Of a stretch of 64,000 bases of DNA, positions 49,915 to 58,913 are shown in pieces; the first letter of the stretch is position 1, and the number at the start of each line of letters is the position of its first letter. The translations under genes and the position numbers were made by a program. Below the pieces are notes generated by a model. The model was not told the origin of the DNA. It saw only the letters and a program-made list of their open reading frames with translations, and searched no databases. This DNA comes from Prevotellaceae bacterium UBA1726. GTDB taxonomy: Bacteria > Bacteroidota > Bacteroidia > Bacteroidales > Bacteroidaceae. The stretch is from NCBI GenBank assembly GCA_002316005.1, contig DCIM01000032.1, forward strand, positions 1 through 64,000, read 5' to 3'.

Positions 49915-52900
49915 CTAACGCTTAAGAGAGAATTTAAGAGAAAGACCGAAATCCTGAGTTGTGGTAGGATAAGAACTTGAAGACAACAGCGGAATATTCT
50001 TCTGCATGTCATAATAGAAACTCATTGTGATAAGTTTCGAAAGTGTATAGTCGGCAATGAATGAAATCTTCAAGGCTCTGTTTCCGCTACTTGCAGCAGA
50101 TGTCATTGATGCAATATCGCGACTGATGGCAGCCTGCTGGCGGTAACTGAAATCACAACGCAAGTTAAGATCGTGGTTAACCTGACCCTTAGCATTATTG
50201 TTTCTTGCCGAAGACTTCTGATTATTCTGGGCAGATTTCTCATTACCGTCATCATCATTTGATTTCTTGTTGTTCTTTACAGCACGATGATTCTTACCTC
50301 CAAAGAGTTTGAAGTTCTGCCATTTGTATCCCCAACCAAGAACAATATCGCGTGAAGTTGCCTCATTAAGCTGTACAGAAGTTGTTGACAATGTCAATAC
50401 GCGGGTTGATTTATACTCAGCCTTCAAGGTCATATTATTCATAAATGTGAAGTCAAGACCGAGAAGTGGCGAGAACGCCTCGTTGATTGAAACCGTAGAA
50501 ATATTGTACATTGAGTTAGGAACTGGATTGCCCGTGGTTGCATCATTGATGAAACCAAGACCATTCATATACTCCTGGAATGTGCTGAATGAACTATATG
50601 AGCCCACAGCATATATGCTCTTGTATGCGTGGTTGAGGTTAACCGACTTGAAATGATCACGAATCCAAGGGAGTTTTGACAATCCCGAGAATTTCAGCGA
50701 CCAGTTAGGAAGGAGTTTTGCCAACGAAGGGAAAATGTCAAGACCACCACCATTTGATGTGTAGGTACTGAGGAAAGCAGGTATCAGAACATCTGAACTA
50801 TACTGTCCTACCCTATCACCTTCCTTTGAAGGATCAACGACCTCACCCGAGCGAGTTGAACCATCAGGGAATGGCAAGCCCTCATACAGATTAGTAACAT
50901 GAATCTGATAGTCGGCAATAGAATTGCAGAACTTCTCAAACGCCTTGTTATAATAACCGTTATTGGCATTGCCACTACTCTGGAATGCTGTTCCAATGGA
51001 AATAGTAGTCATTGAGAATGTACCCGTCTGAGTTGTCGGCATACCCTCATACATATACTGAATACTCTTTGCCTTTGTCCAAGAACGTGACGCATTAAGG
51101 TCGATCTTAAAGTTCTTCCAAGGTTCGAGAGTCATCTTCAACTGCAAGTCATTAGTGTTGCTTACTGTCGCAGGAGTTGCCACAGAGTCATTATGCATCA
51201 GCCAGTCTCTTTCGCGAGCCTTACCAATGAAGTCCTCACCTTCAAGTCCGAACGCAAAACCAAGACCAGGAGCAAGATATCCGTTGTTCTGCTTCTGACC
51301 GAAAGCCTTGCCCGCCATTGGCATAAAGCCAGAGAGCGACATTGCTTCCTTATTATGATAGGTGAAACTGAAATTGCGGACTGCCATAAGCAGGCGTGAA
51401 GTGACCTGAAGAGCCTTATACCAAGACTTGTCGTCGAGTGGTTCTTTTGCCACAACGCTAATCTTGATATTCATGGCAGAGTCCACCTTATTTATAATAT
51501 TAATAGTATTATCGTCCTTCACCTTGTACTTGATAGGATATGACTTTCCGTCAGCAGTCTTGGCAGAAACGATGATTCGCTTTGTCTTGCGGGCATGGTT
51601 AACGGAAATGACTGTATCCGGCATAATGGTGATTTCCTTCTCAAAGCCCTTCTTGTTTGTTGGCAAACCCTTCTTTTGCTCTTGAGCTTCAGCCTCAGCC
51701 TTGGCATTCGGGTCATTCTTCTTGGCAGCAGGAGTTTTCTTTGCTGTCTCTTTCTTTACTGTCTTACGAGTATCCTTGTTGAATCGCTCGTTTGCTTTCT
51801 TCAGGAACGGTATATGGTTGTAGAGTTTCTCGAAATTGAAACTTCCGTTCAAGGTGATATCACGATTGTTGGTGATATTATTACCAAGTGATGTACCGTT
51901 TTCAAGGTCTGAACCACGAACCCAGTTATAATTCGACTTATACGAAGCATCCATCTTCGTCCAGTCAAGGATAGGGAGTTTGTCGAGAGGCGACTGGAAT
52001 GTAAGCGAGAAGCTCTGGGTATAATCAAGCGGAGTACCAAGATTCTTGATGCTCGTCCAAACGGAATCCTTCCAAGCCTCATAATGGTCGGCATAGAGGT
52101 CCTTGTTGACAGGTGTATATGGCTCTTCTATTTCAGAGTGGGTAGCACTACTGAAATTCATATGGATGTTCTTAGTGAAATCCCAACGGATTGAGAACTC
52201 ACGATTCCAGAGGAACTGCTCTGAGAAAGTAAGCGGCAGCGATGAATTCTCCATACTCTCAAGGTCGCGTTCCTGCAGTTCATAGTAACTGCGGTTAATG
52301 TCCGAACCGAAAGTGATGTTCTGAGGCAACCAGTTCAGAGTAAACTGCTTAGCCATATCCATCCACTTACTCTTGGTCTTCAGCTTCTTGAAAGGTTCGA
52401 ATGCCTTATAGACAGGAGTCCAGGCATAATCGAGATTTCCGCGCCAGTTGTCCTCATTCTCAAATACTGTCGTCTCACCAGAAGTATGCTTATGACTGTG
52501 ACTATACGAGAACGAGAAGTTGGCAGGATCGACCGGAGTAGGATGCTTCTTGTTGGCAACACCCACACGAACATTCGAAAGCGAGAAGTTGGTGTTGAGC
52601 GTCTTTGTCACAGCAATACTCTCTATTGAGTCTTTTTCGTGATTGTCGGCCGACTCAAGTGCATCTTTCAAGAGCATATCCGTATCAAGCGGATTGTACT
52701 TTGGTTTTGAATTCTCCTGTGAGATTGAATAGTAAAGTGGTGCGGTAACCTTCGCTGCATCAGGGAAGAACTTTCCAAGTTCAAGGGAAGCAGTAACGGA
52801 ATATGAACCCTTATCGTCCTTTGAGCGGGCAGCAACTCCGTCTTCAAGACCGCCAAAGCCTTGCGACACAAATTTACCCTGTGCATTTACAGTACCAAAG

Positions 52901-55900
52901 TCGGAAAGTTGCACATTCAGATTACCCTGGGCAGCCCAACCGCCTGAGTTATCGTATTCAAGAAGTCGGAGTTCGTTGACCCATACTTCACCACTCTTTG
53001 GTTCACCGGCCTTGTTTCTGACACCAATCATCATGGTCTTAACCTCACCGAGAGTTGGATTACCAAGGATAGAAATCTTGTTATTCGGATTGTCTTCGTC
53101 ATACTCCGAGTAAACCTGATTATATGACGCCATACCAAGCGACTTCTGCTTGTTACGGTTCTTCTTCAAGTTTGTGAACACCTTGAGTGCGACATCCATC
53201 ATGTTCTCCTCTGGCCAAACGGCTCTACATCCCTGACTTGAATACTGGTCATAATGACCGGCTGGTGTCAAGGTGAGAGGAATCTCGTATTCGTAGTAGT
53301 TGTTCTTATAGTCAGAACCCAGACGAACAAACAATGCAAGCTGATGATCAGCGAGGTTTGTTGGGTTTGGATCCATCGCATTGGCGTGAGTAAAGAGCTG
53401 AATACGCTTATACTGACGCATATCGACTGTAGCATTCTTATAAACACACTTCGACTGACCTGTACCGAGTTCTGTCACGGTCATTGCCAAAGCCTGCTCG
53501 TTACTTTCCACGAGCTGTGGCTGAGTAGGGTCCTGAGCACGCTGGATGCCTGGAGGAAGTGTATAGTTTACAGGTGTCTTATCGTTGTTTTCCTCAATAT
53601 TCACGGCAGAAATGTCCATTCGGCCAGTACCTGACGAATTGTCGAGATCCTGCTCATAGACACGCCATTCTCCACGAACAAGGTCGAGCGAGCCAAATCG
53701 GAGTACGATTGGGTGCTTAAAACCTGTCATGAACATACGCATGAAGCGCAGAGAGGTGAAGTCGGAGATATTGCCGACTCTCTGTCCGTAGTTGTCGATA
53801 GGAATACGGAACTGATACCAAGTAGCCTCGCTCGTCTCTCCATTACGGAGTTTTGGTGAGGTAACTCGCTTATCAACAATGTAGTTTTTACCGACTTCCA
53901 ACTCATCTGGGTCAATGTCGACAATATACTCAAAGTATTTCTCGTATTCGTTCAGAGTATGATCCTGGTTGATATCCTCGGCATCAGGGGTTGTCTTATA
54001 CGAAGTATCGTAACTCTCAGTACGGGTCTTTGAGTCTGGCGAGTTACCCTGTGGGTTATTAATGCGCTTATATCGCTCAAGGATTGATGTCTTCTTTGCA
54101 TCAAACTCAGAACCGCGGAAATACTTGTAATTATCGTTTGCGACATCCTTTGAGATGATAGAATCCCATACATTTGTCGATACTCGCGAGCGAGCAGCAT
54201 TGACGAAGTCCTGATATGGTTGGAAGTTCAACTCCTCGGCATCAGTCAAACCGTTATATCCCACATCCTGACGCTCACGCGAACCATCGGTTGTGGCAAA
54301 GGCATAGTTCTCTGTTGCAGGCGTCGGAACCTTACCCCATTGGGTTGTTATATACTGCTCCGAACCGTCGACAGGCATACCGCTCTCATAGAATTTCTTT
54401 CCATCGTGCAGGACATCCTCACTCACTTCACCCAAATCAATACGAAGAACACCCTTATAGTCCTTGGCATTTCCTTCTTTTCGGGTATAGATGAATGGGT
54501 CGAGCATCCAGAATTCAATATACTCGATATTGGCGGCTTCAAAGTCAGGAGTATCCAATTTACGCATCATACCACCCCAACGCGACTCCGGATCTGGCAA
54601 AGTACCATCGCTGTTGAGGTTTGGATTGAAGTTGTAAGGACCTCGTTCGTTTGGATAATAAGCAAGGTTAAGGACAGAAAGAGTACTTGTCGCACCATTA
54701 TACGAACTCTGGTCGCGGTTTGGATAGAGTTCTCGCACATAGACCTCACGAACATAATGGTTCGACAACTGCTCAAGGTCGCTCTTGATATGTGCCGGAG
54801 TAAGCGATGAAGAACGACGAGTGAACAATGGGTCAATGTTATACCAAGCCAGCAATGAACGGTTGTAACCTCCTGCCAATGTTGTCTTATCGGTACTTTC
54901 AGGGAACAGTGAAGGCACACTCGATATAATCCACGAAGAAGGGGTACTTACATCGATTGTCGATTTTGTATTCTCAAAGTCATCGAGATAAGAGGCATTA
55001 TCCTGTGTTCCATGGCTCTGGCCTGCAATAAGTTGGGCAAATTCGCCCTTGAATGAGATATTCGAAGGTTGGGTTACATGCAGGAAAGGAATAGCATCGA
55101 GCACATTTGTGAGCCACTGACTCTCCTTCTTCCAATTGATATTTACACCCCAGATGGTATTGTTCAAAGGTTCAGAACCCATGTTCACCTTTGTCGTGAG
55201 GGCCTGTTCGTAGAGATGCTGCAATGTACCGCTCATCTGGAAATCCTTTGTGAAGTCGTACTCCCAGTTTACGCCAAACATTGTCTTTCGCGTCTGCGAA
55301 TAGTCAGAATTACTTTCCAGCGACACATTGATATCTGTTCCCGCAGCAAGGATGCTCTGGTTGAGGATGGTGACTTCACCGCTGGCATAATCAACAGAGT
55401 AGTCAGAACCTTCAGTAAGAGTGACACCTCCGGCTGTCACGACAACCGAACCTTGCGGAATATTCGTTGCTCCGGCAGAAATCACACCTTCACGCGAACC
55501 TTTATACTGACCGGTAAGGATATATTTGTTCTTCTCGGCAATCTGCTTCGCAACGGTTTTTGTAGAGTCGTAGAGTTCTGTGAATGAGTATTTTTCGGCT
55601 GTTTTTGAAGCCACTCCATTCTCCACCAATGTCTTTTGCATAAACTCGCCAAATGGTTCGGCTGCAGGGAAGAAGACATATCCATTACGGACGGTATAGC
55701 CTTCCACATAGTCGAAATATCCATTCGAGTGGGCTTTGTTGTTATTGTCGAGTCGGTCGGCACCAAGGAGTTTGATGAGCGTCTTGCTCTTCACCTGCCG
55801 TTCTGGTATATAAGAAAGGTATACACCAGCTGTGTCGCTTTGGAACTTCACATCAAGGCGGAACTTTTCCTTCTGTACAGTATTGGCAATCTTATACACA

Positions 55901-57564
55901 TTCTTCATCATCAGTCGCCAGTTACCCTGTCTTGGGTGGTTGCTTGTGTTCTTGAGCGACTTGACAAAAAGAACGCTATTCACATCTGTGACATCCGAAG
56001 AGAACTCACCTACCTGATAGGTTACTCCTCCGTAGGTATACTCGAAAGCGACAGCCAGCACTTGGTCGGTACGAACTCCGGCATTGAGGGTTACATAGCC
56101 GAGTGATTTGTTGACATAATATTCCGATGAGGTGAGAAGGCGCGCCTTTTCGAGTTTCTCGTAGTCAGTACCGCCTTCAAGGTCGGTCATCCCTGCAAGT
56201 TGGGCTCCGACATCATCAATCTTTCGGCTTTGTGCACCAATAGAGGTCATTGTCTGATACACATCGTTAGCTCCATTGGCAGGTACATTTATGCCCGAAG
56301 GATACCAATATGGATTTGATATTGCCGTTGGTTCACCGAGGTCGGTAAGGGCAATGATGTTTCGCGTATTGGTGGTTGTTCCTTGGGTATTTGTAACCCA
56401 GATTTCAATTCGGTTGATGGTCACTCCCGTCATGATATTAGGGAGTGTCTTCATGCCCTCATCATAGTGGTCGTGGAAGTAGTGAGAGAGGAAGAAGTGG
56501 CGGTTTTCGTCATATTCAGCCACATTAATCTCAAATGGTGTGAGCTGAACGCCTCCCTTCGAACTTACGCTCTTTGACGATGATTTTTTCTGCGAGACAA
56601 CGGTTTGGAGTTTGAGTTTACCAAACTGCATATCTGTTCGCAAACCGAAAAGCGATGATGCTCCTCGTACAAGGGCGGAGTTTGACGGGAAGGATACATT
56701 ACCGGCTTCAACAAGTTTGATAATCTCGTCTTCCTTTCCGTCATATTTGAGTTTCATGTTTTGGGCGTCATAGTCGAAGGTCGCGTCTGTGTTGTAGTTC
56801 AGATTCATATTGACCTTATCGCCGACTTTTGCCGTCATGTTCATGTTAATCTTCTCGTCAAAGTCGATTGTAGTAGTCTTTCTTCGCTTGATAGGAAGCG
56901 ACGGATTCTGGGTGTTCTTCATTGTGGCACCAAACTTCAACTCTGCCGTACCTTGTGTTGTGACGCGCACTCCTCCAGGGCCGAATATTTTCTCGGCAGG
57001 ACCAAGGTCAAAGTGCATATCGGTAAAGTCAAACTTCTCTTTTCCCTGCGCCTCAAAGATGGCGTCATTCTTAGCGCGGAAGAGTTTGTCGAGGAGTTGT
57101 TTCTCACTCCATTTGGCGTATTCTTCGTAGGTCATGGCAAGAGGGGCCTGCACATAAGTGCCCGCCATCTTGTTACCAAAAAGGTAATAACCTATTGTGT
57201 CGTTGTATTCTACTTCCTGTTTGATATTGTCCGGACGTTTCAGGTCTGTGGCATTCTGGTCAAGGTCCTCAACGGTGATAGGCATTGTGCGCTGAACATT
57301 CCAGCGAGGATGGAGCAACGAATCTGGTATTGAGTCTTCTTCGTCGAGTATTGCCTGCTGGGCAATATTTATCTTCTTTTCCTGTTCGGCTTTCTTCTCG
57401 TCGGCTTTCTCCGCTCGTTTCTGCCCCTGAGTGGCCTCCCTTTTCTGGGGCATCTGGCGTCTTGGGCGCGTTTTGTCGTCCTGAGGCAAGGACATAGCAT
57501 ATGCCGCAAAACTCAAAATGAGCATTGCTAACATCATTGTATGTACCTTGTTTCTCAGTTTCAT
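49915..57564 (-). CDS. sprA: Type IX secretion outer-membrane protein SprA
   Basis: A giant 2549-aa outer-membrane protein, the SprA/Sov translocon of the type IX secretion system, through which proteins with C-terminal signals leave the cell. After a signal peptide (about residues 1-25) comes a charged Lys/Glu/Gln-rich linker, then repeated beta-strand-rich regions with SprA hallmarks such as RVTTQGTAELKFGA and LRTDMQFGKLKLQTVVSQ. A Lys/Ala/Pro linker (PAAKKNDPNAKAEAEAQEQK) lies near residue 1950. The C-terminus ends in alternating hydrophobic strands, DFGLSLKFSLKR. The length fits the family. It starts two bases after ruvA. The M6 protease in this window is a plausible substrate. Confidence 0.96.
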   Translation of the reverse strand: MKLRNKVHTMMLAMLILSFAAYAMSLPQDDKTRPRRQMPQKREATQGQKRAEKADEKKAEQEKKINIAQQAILDEEDSIPDSLLHPRWNVQRTMPITVEDLDQNATDLKRPDNIKQEVEYNDTIGYYLFGNKMAGTYVQAPLAMTYEEYAKWSEKQLLDKLFRAKNDAIFEAQGKEKFDFTDMHFDLGPAEKIFGPGGVRVTTQGTAELKFGATMKNTQNPSLPIKRRKTTTIDFDEKINMNMTAKVGDKVNMNLNYNTDATFDYDAQNMKLKYDGKEDEIIKLVEAGNVSFPSNSALVRGASSLFGLRTDMQFGKLKLQTVVSQKKSSSKSVSSKGGVQLTPFEINVAEYDENRHFFLSHYFHDHYDEGMKTLPNIMTGVTINRIEIWVTNTQGTTTNTRNIIALTDLGEPTAISNPYWYPSGINVPANGANDVYQTMTSIGAQSRKIDDVGAQLAGMTDLEGGTDYEKLEKARLLTSSEYYVNKSLGYVTLNAGVRTDQVLAVAFEYTYGGVTYQVGEFSSDVTDVNSVLFVKSLKNTSNHPRQGNWRLMMKNVYKIANTVQKEKFRLDVKFQSDTAGVYLSYIPERQVKSKTLIKLLGADRLDNNNKAHSNGYFDYVEGYTVRNGYVFFPAAEPFGEFMQKTLVENGVASKTAEKYSFTELYDSTKTVAKQIAEKNKYILTGQYKGSREGVISAGATNIPQGSVVVTAGGVTLTEGSDYSVDYASGEVTILNQSILAAGTDINVSLESNSDYSQTRKTMFGVNWEYDFTKDFQMSGTLQHLYEQALTTKVNMGSEPLNNTIWGVNINWKKESQWLTNVLDAIPFLHVTQPSNISFKGEFAQLIAGQSHGTQDNASYLDDFENTKSTIDVSTPSSWIISSVPSLFPESTDKTTLAGGYNRSLLAWYNIDPLFTRRSSSLTPAHIKSDLEQLSNHYVREVYVRELYPNRDQSSYNGATSTLSVLNLAYYPNERGPYNFNPNLNSDGTLPDPESRWGGMMRKLDTPDFEAANIEYIEFWMLDPFIYTRKEGNAKDYKGVLRIDLGEVSEDVLHDGKKFYESGMPVDGSEQYITTQWGKVPTPATENYAFATTDGSRERQDVGYNGLTDAEELNFQPYQDFVNAARSRVSTNVWDSIISKDVANDNYKYFRGSEFDAKKTSILERYKRINNPQGNSPDSKTRTESYDTSYKTTPDAEDINQDHTLNEYEKYFEYIVDIDPDELEVGKNYIVDKRVTSPKLRNGETSEATWYQFRIPIDNYGQRVGNISDFTSLRFMRMFMTGFKHPIVLRFGSLDLVRGEWRVYEQDLDNSSGTGRMDISAVNIEENNDKTPVNYTLPPGIQRAQDPTQPQLVESNEQALAMTVTELGTGQSKCVYKNATVDMRQYKRIQLFTHANAMDPNPTNLADHQLALFVRLGSDYKNNYYEYEIPLTLTPAGHYDQYSSQGCRAVWPEENMMDVALKVFTNLKKNRNKQKSLGMASYNQVYSEYDEDNPNNKISILGNPTLGEVKTMMIGVRNKAGEPKSGEVWVNELRLLEYDNSGGWAAQGNLNVQLSDFGTVNAQGKFVSQGFGGLEDGVAARSKDDKGSYSVTASLELGKFFPDAAKVTAPLYYSISQENSKPKYNPLDTDMLLKDALESADNHEKDSIESIAVTKTLNTNFSLSNVRVGVANKKHPTPVDPANFSFSYSHSHKHTSGETTVFENEDNWRGNLDYAWTPVYKAFEPFKKLKTKSKWMDMAKQFTLNWLPQNITFGSDINRSYYELQERDLESMENSSLPLTFSEQFLWNREFSIRWDFTKNIHMNFSSATHSEIEEPYTPVNKDLYADHYEAWKDSVWTSIKNLGTPLDYTQSFSLTFQSPLDKLPILDWTKMDASYKSNYNWVRGSDLENGTSLGNNITNNRDITLNGSFNFEKLYNHIPFLKKANERFNKDTRKTVKKETAKKTPAAKKNDPNAKAEAEAQEQKKGLPTNKKGFEKEITIMPDTVISVNHARKTKRIIVSAKTADGKSYPIKYKVKDDNTINIINKVDSAMNIKISVVAKEPLDDKSWYKALQVTSRLLMAVRNFSFTYHNKEAMSLSGFMPMAGKAFGQKQNNGYLAPGLGFAFGLEGEDFIGKARERDWLMHNDSVATPATVSNTNDLQLKMTLEPWKNFKIDLNASRSWTKAKSIQYMYEGMPTTQTGTFSMTTISIGTAFQSSGNANNGYYNKAFEKFCNSIADYQIHVTNLYEGLPFPDGSTRSGEVVDPSKEGDRVGQYSSDVLIPAFLSTYTSNGGGLDIFPSLAKLLPNWSLKFSGLSKLPWIRDHFKSVNLNHAYKSIYAVGSYSSFSTFQEYMNGLGFINDATTGNPVPNSMYNISTVSINEAFSPLLGLDFTFMNNMTLKAEYKSTRVLTLSTTSVQLNEATSRDIVLGWGYKWQNFKLFGGKNHRAVKNNKKSNDDDGNEKSAQNNQKSSARNNNAKGQVNHDLNLRCDFSYRQQAAISRDIASMTSAASSGNRALKISFIADYTLSKLITMSFYYDMQKNIPLLSSSSYPTTTQDFGLSLKFSLKR

Positions 57565-57566
57565 CT

Positions 57567-58190
57567 TTACTTTATCATCTTCAACGCCTGCTTAACAACC
57601 ATCTCTACAGGCATGTCTGGATTGTCTTTGAGTATCTCGTTCACCACTTTGGCTGTTGGTGCAGGCGAGAATCCGAGCATCGTGAGGGCTCCTACTGCCT
57701 CATCGCGAACTTCCTTGTTGATGCCGGCAACCTGATTTCCCGAACCTGCAGGCACATGGAGTTCGTCGGCGATACCGCTCGAAACAATCTTATCCTTCAG
57801 TTCAAGAATGATTCTCTGTGCAGCCTTAGGACCAATGCCCTTAACGCTCTTCAACAGACGAACATCACCTGTGGCAATGGCATTGCAGAGTTCACTTGGC
57901 GACATTGCCGAGAGAATCATTCGTGCGGTATTTCCACCAATTCCGCTAACGGTGATAAGCATTCTGTAGAGGTCGCGCTCCTGACGGGTGGCAAAGCCAA
58001 ACAATGTGAATCCGTCATCACGACCACCTGTCACGAGTTGTTCGTGGACATAGAGTTTTATGTCCTTCTTACCTTGAATTGCAGAGTAAGTAATGAGCGA
58101 AATGCCCAAGCCGTAACCCACTCCTGCAGCTTCAACGACAGCCATTGCAGGGGTCAAGTCGGTCAACTCGCCCTTGATGTATTCAATCAT
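57567..58190 (-). CDS. ruvA: Holliday junction branch migration protein RuvA
   Basis: A 207-aa DNA-binding subunit of the RuvAB branch-migration complex. It begins IEYIKGELTDLTPAMAVVEAAGVGYG (OB fold, in parts). Two helix-hairpin-helix motifs follow (SGIGGNTARMILSAM and VKGIGPKAAQRIILELKDK), and a C-terminal RuvB-contacting domain ends at KQALKMIK. The ATG at 58190 is chosen over upstream starts because it begins the family N-terminus. Transcribed with sprA, a pairing that I recall as common in Bacteroidota. ruvB and ruvC are not in the window. Confidence 0.96.
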   Translation of the reverse strand: MIEYIKGELTDLTPAMAVVEAAGVGYGLGISLITYSAIQGKKDIKLYVHEQLVTGGRDDGFTLFGFATRQERDLYRMLITVSGIGGNTARMILSAMSPSELCNAIATGDVRLLKSVKGIGPKAAQRIILELKDKIVSSGIADELHVPAGSGNQVAGINKEVRDEAVGALTMLGFSPAPTAKVVNEILKDNPDMPVEMVVKQALKMIK

Positions 58191-58202
58191 AAATAATAGT
58201 TC

Positions 58203-58222
58203 AATTTGTATTAATACAAATT
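58203..58222. promoter_or_regulatory. Perfect 20-base palindrome upstream of ruvA-sprA
   Basis: AATTTGTATTAATACAAATT is its own reverse complement. Its right half overlaps a possible minus-strand -7 box, TAAATTTG (58217-58224), and it ends 13 bases before the ruvA start. A dimeric repressor at this site would control ruvA-sprA. Confidence 0.6.
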
Positions 58223-58449
58223 TATAACGCAGAATCTTAGGAATTATTGCAAACGAAGGCAAAAAAGTTTGCTTTTCCACATATTATTAATATGCATCAA
58301 CCCATCATTCCACTATCGTCCAACACACTTCATTTAAGACCCAAAAGTCAAAATTATTCACAAGAAAAATCGTTTTCAAAATCCGCCAAAATAGAAATGA
58401 AATTCTCATTTCAGCGTGCAGATTTGCTCTCAAAATTGCTAAGTCGAAA

Positions 58450-58570
58450 TCATTTAAGTGGAATGACATGGTCATTTAATTGGAATGACCACTTCATTTA
58501 ATTGAAATGACGCGCTCATTTAACTGAAATGACAGCATGAATCCATTAGAATGAGGGCGTCATTCCATAG
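58450..58570. repeat. ATGGAATGA / ATTTAATTGAAATGA repeat cluster, copy 5
   Basis: Six to seven units in a row, for example CATTTAAGTGGAATGACAT, CATTTAATTGGAATGACC, CATTTAATTGAAATGACG, CATTTAACTGAAATGACA, then CCATTAGAATGAGGG and CATTCCATAG. Spacing is regular, about 18-20 bases. The same family appears at four other intergenic places. Confidence 0.8.
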
Positions 58571-58611
58571 GTTTCATCTACAGCGAATGATAAAATCACA
58601 ACAAGAAAAAG

Positions 58612-58659
58612 GTTAACAGTTTGAATCTCAACGGTTTAACAAAACCTCCCAAAACTCGG
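58612..58659. repeat. Conserved block shared with 29491-29538
   Basis: GTTAACAGTTTGAATCTCAA continuing to AAAACTCGG aligns with the block at 29491, with about 75 percent identity by eye and one indel near the end. In both places it follows a cluster of the small repeats at 80-120 bases. Confidence 0.55.
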
Positions 58660-58896
58660 TCATACGAAGGCAAAGCAACATGGGGTGAATAATATCGCAG
58701 TATTGAGGTATTACGATTTCGGTTTTGTAAAATATATTCGCCACAATTTCCACCAAACTTATGTATAATTAGCAACTGATGCGAAAAATCTAATAAATAG
58801 TAAGAAAAATCACTCGCACAGTTACAAAAAGCAACTTTTTCGCTTACACATTAATAAAATCACGCGCGCGTAGGGATGATTTTGAACATTTTTTCG

Positions 58897-58904
58897 TAAC
58901 TTTG
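58897..58904 (+). promoter_or_regulatory. -7 box (TAACTTTG) of the antiporter gene
   Basis: TAACTTTGCA is nine bases before the ATG at 58914, giving a very short leader. No -33 box at proper spacing is seen. Confidence 0.6.
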
Positions 58905-58913
58905 CATTTGATT

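Larger units (their letters stand above)
58191..58913. other. Long divergent intergenic region between ruvA and the antiporter gene
   Basis: No gene is supported. It holds the 58203-58222 palindrome, the largest cluster of small ATGGAATGA/ATTTAATTGAAATGA repeats (58450-58570), a block homologous to 29491-29538 (58612-58659), and the promoter box of the downstream antiporter gene. The frame at 58247-58501 has no motif and runs through the repeats. Confidence 0.7.
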
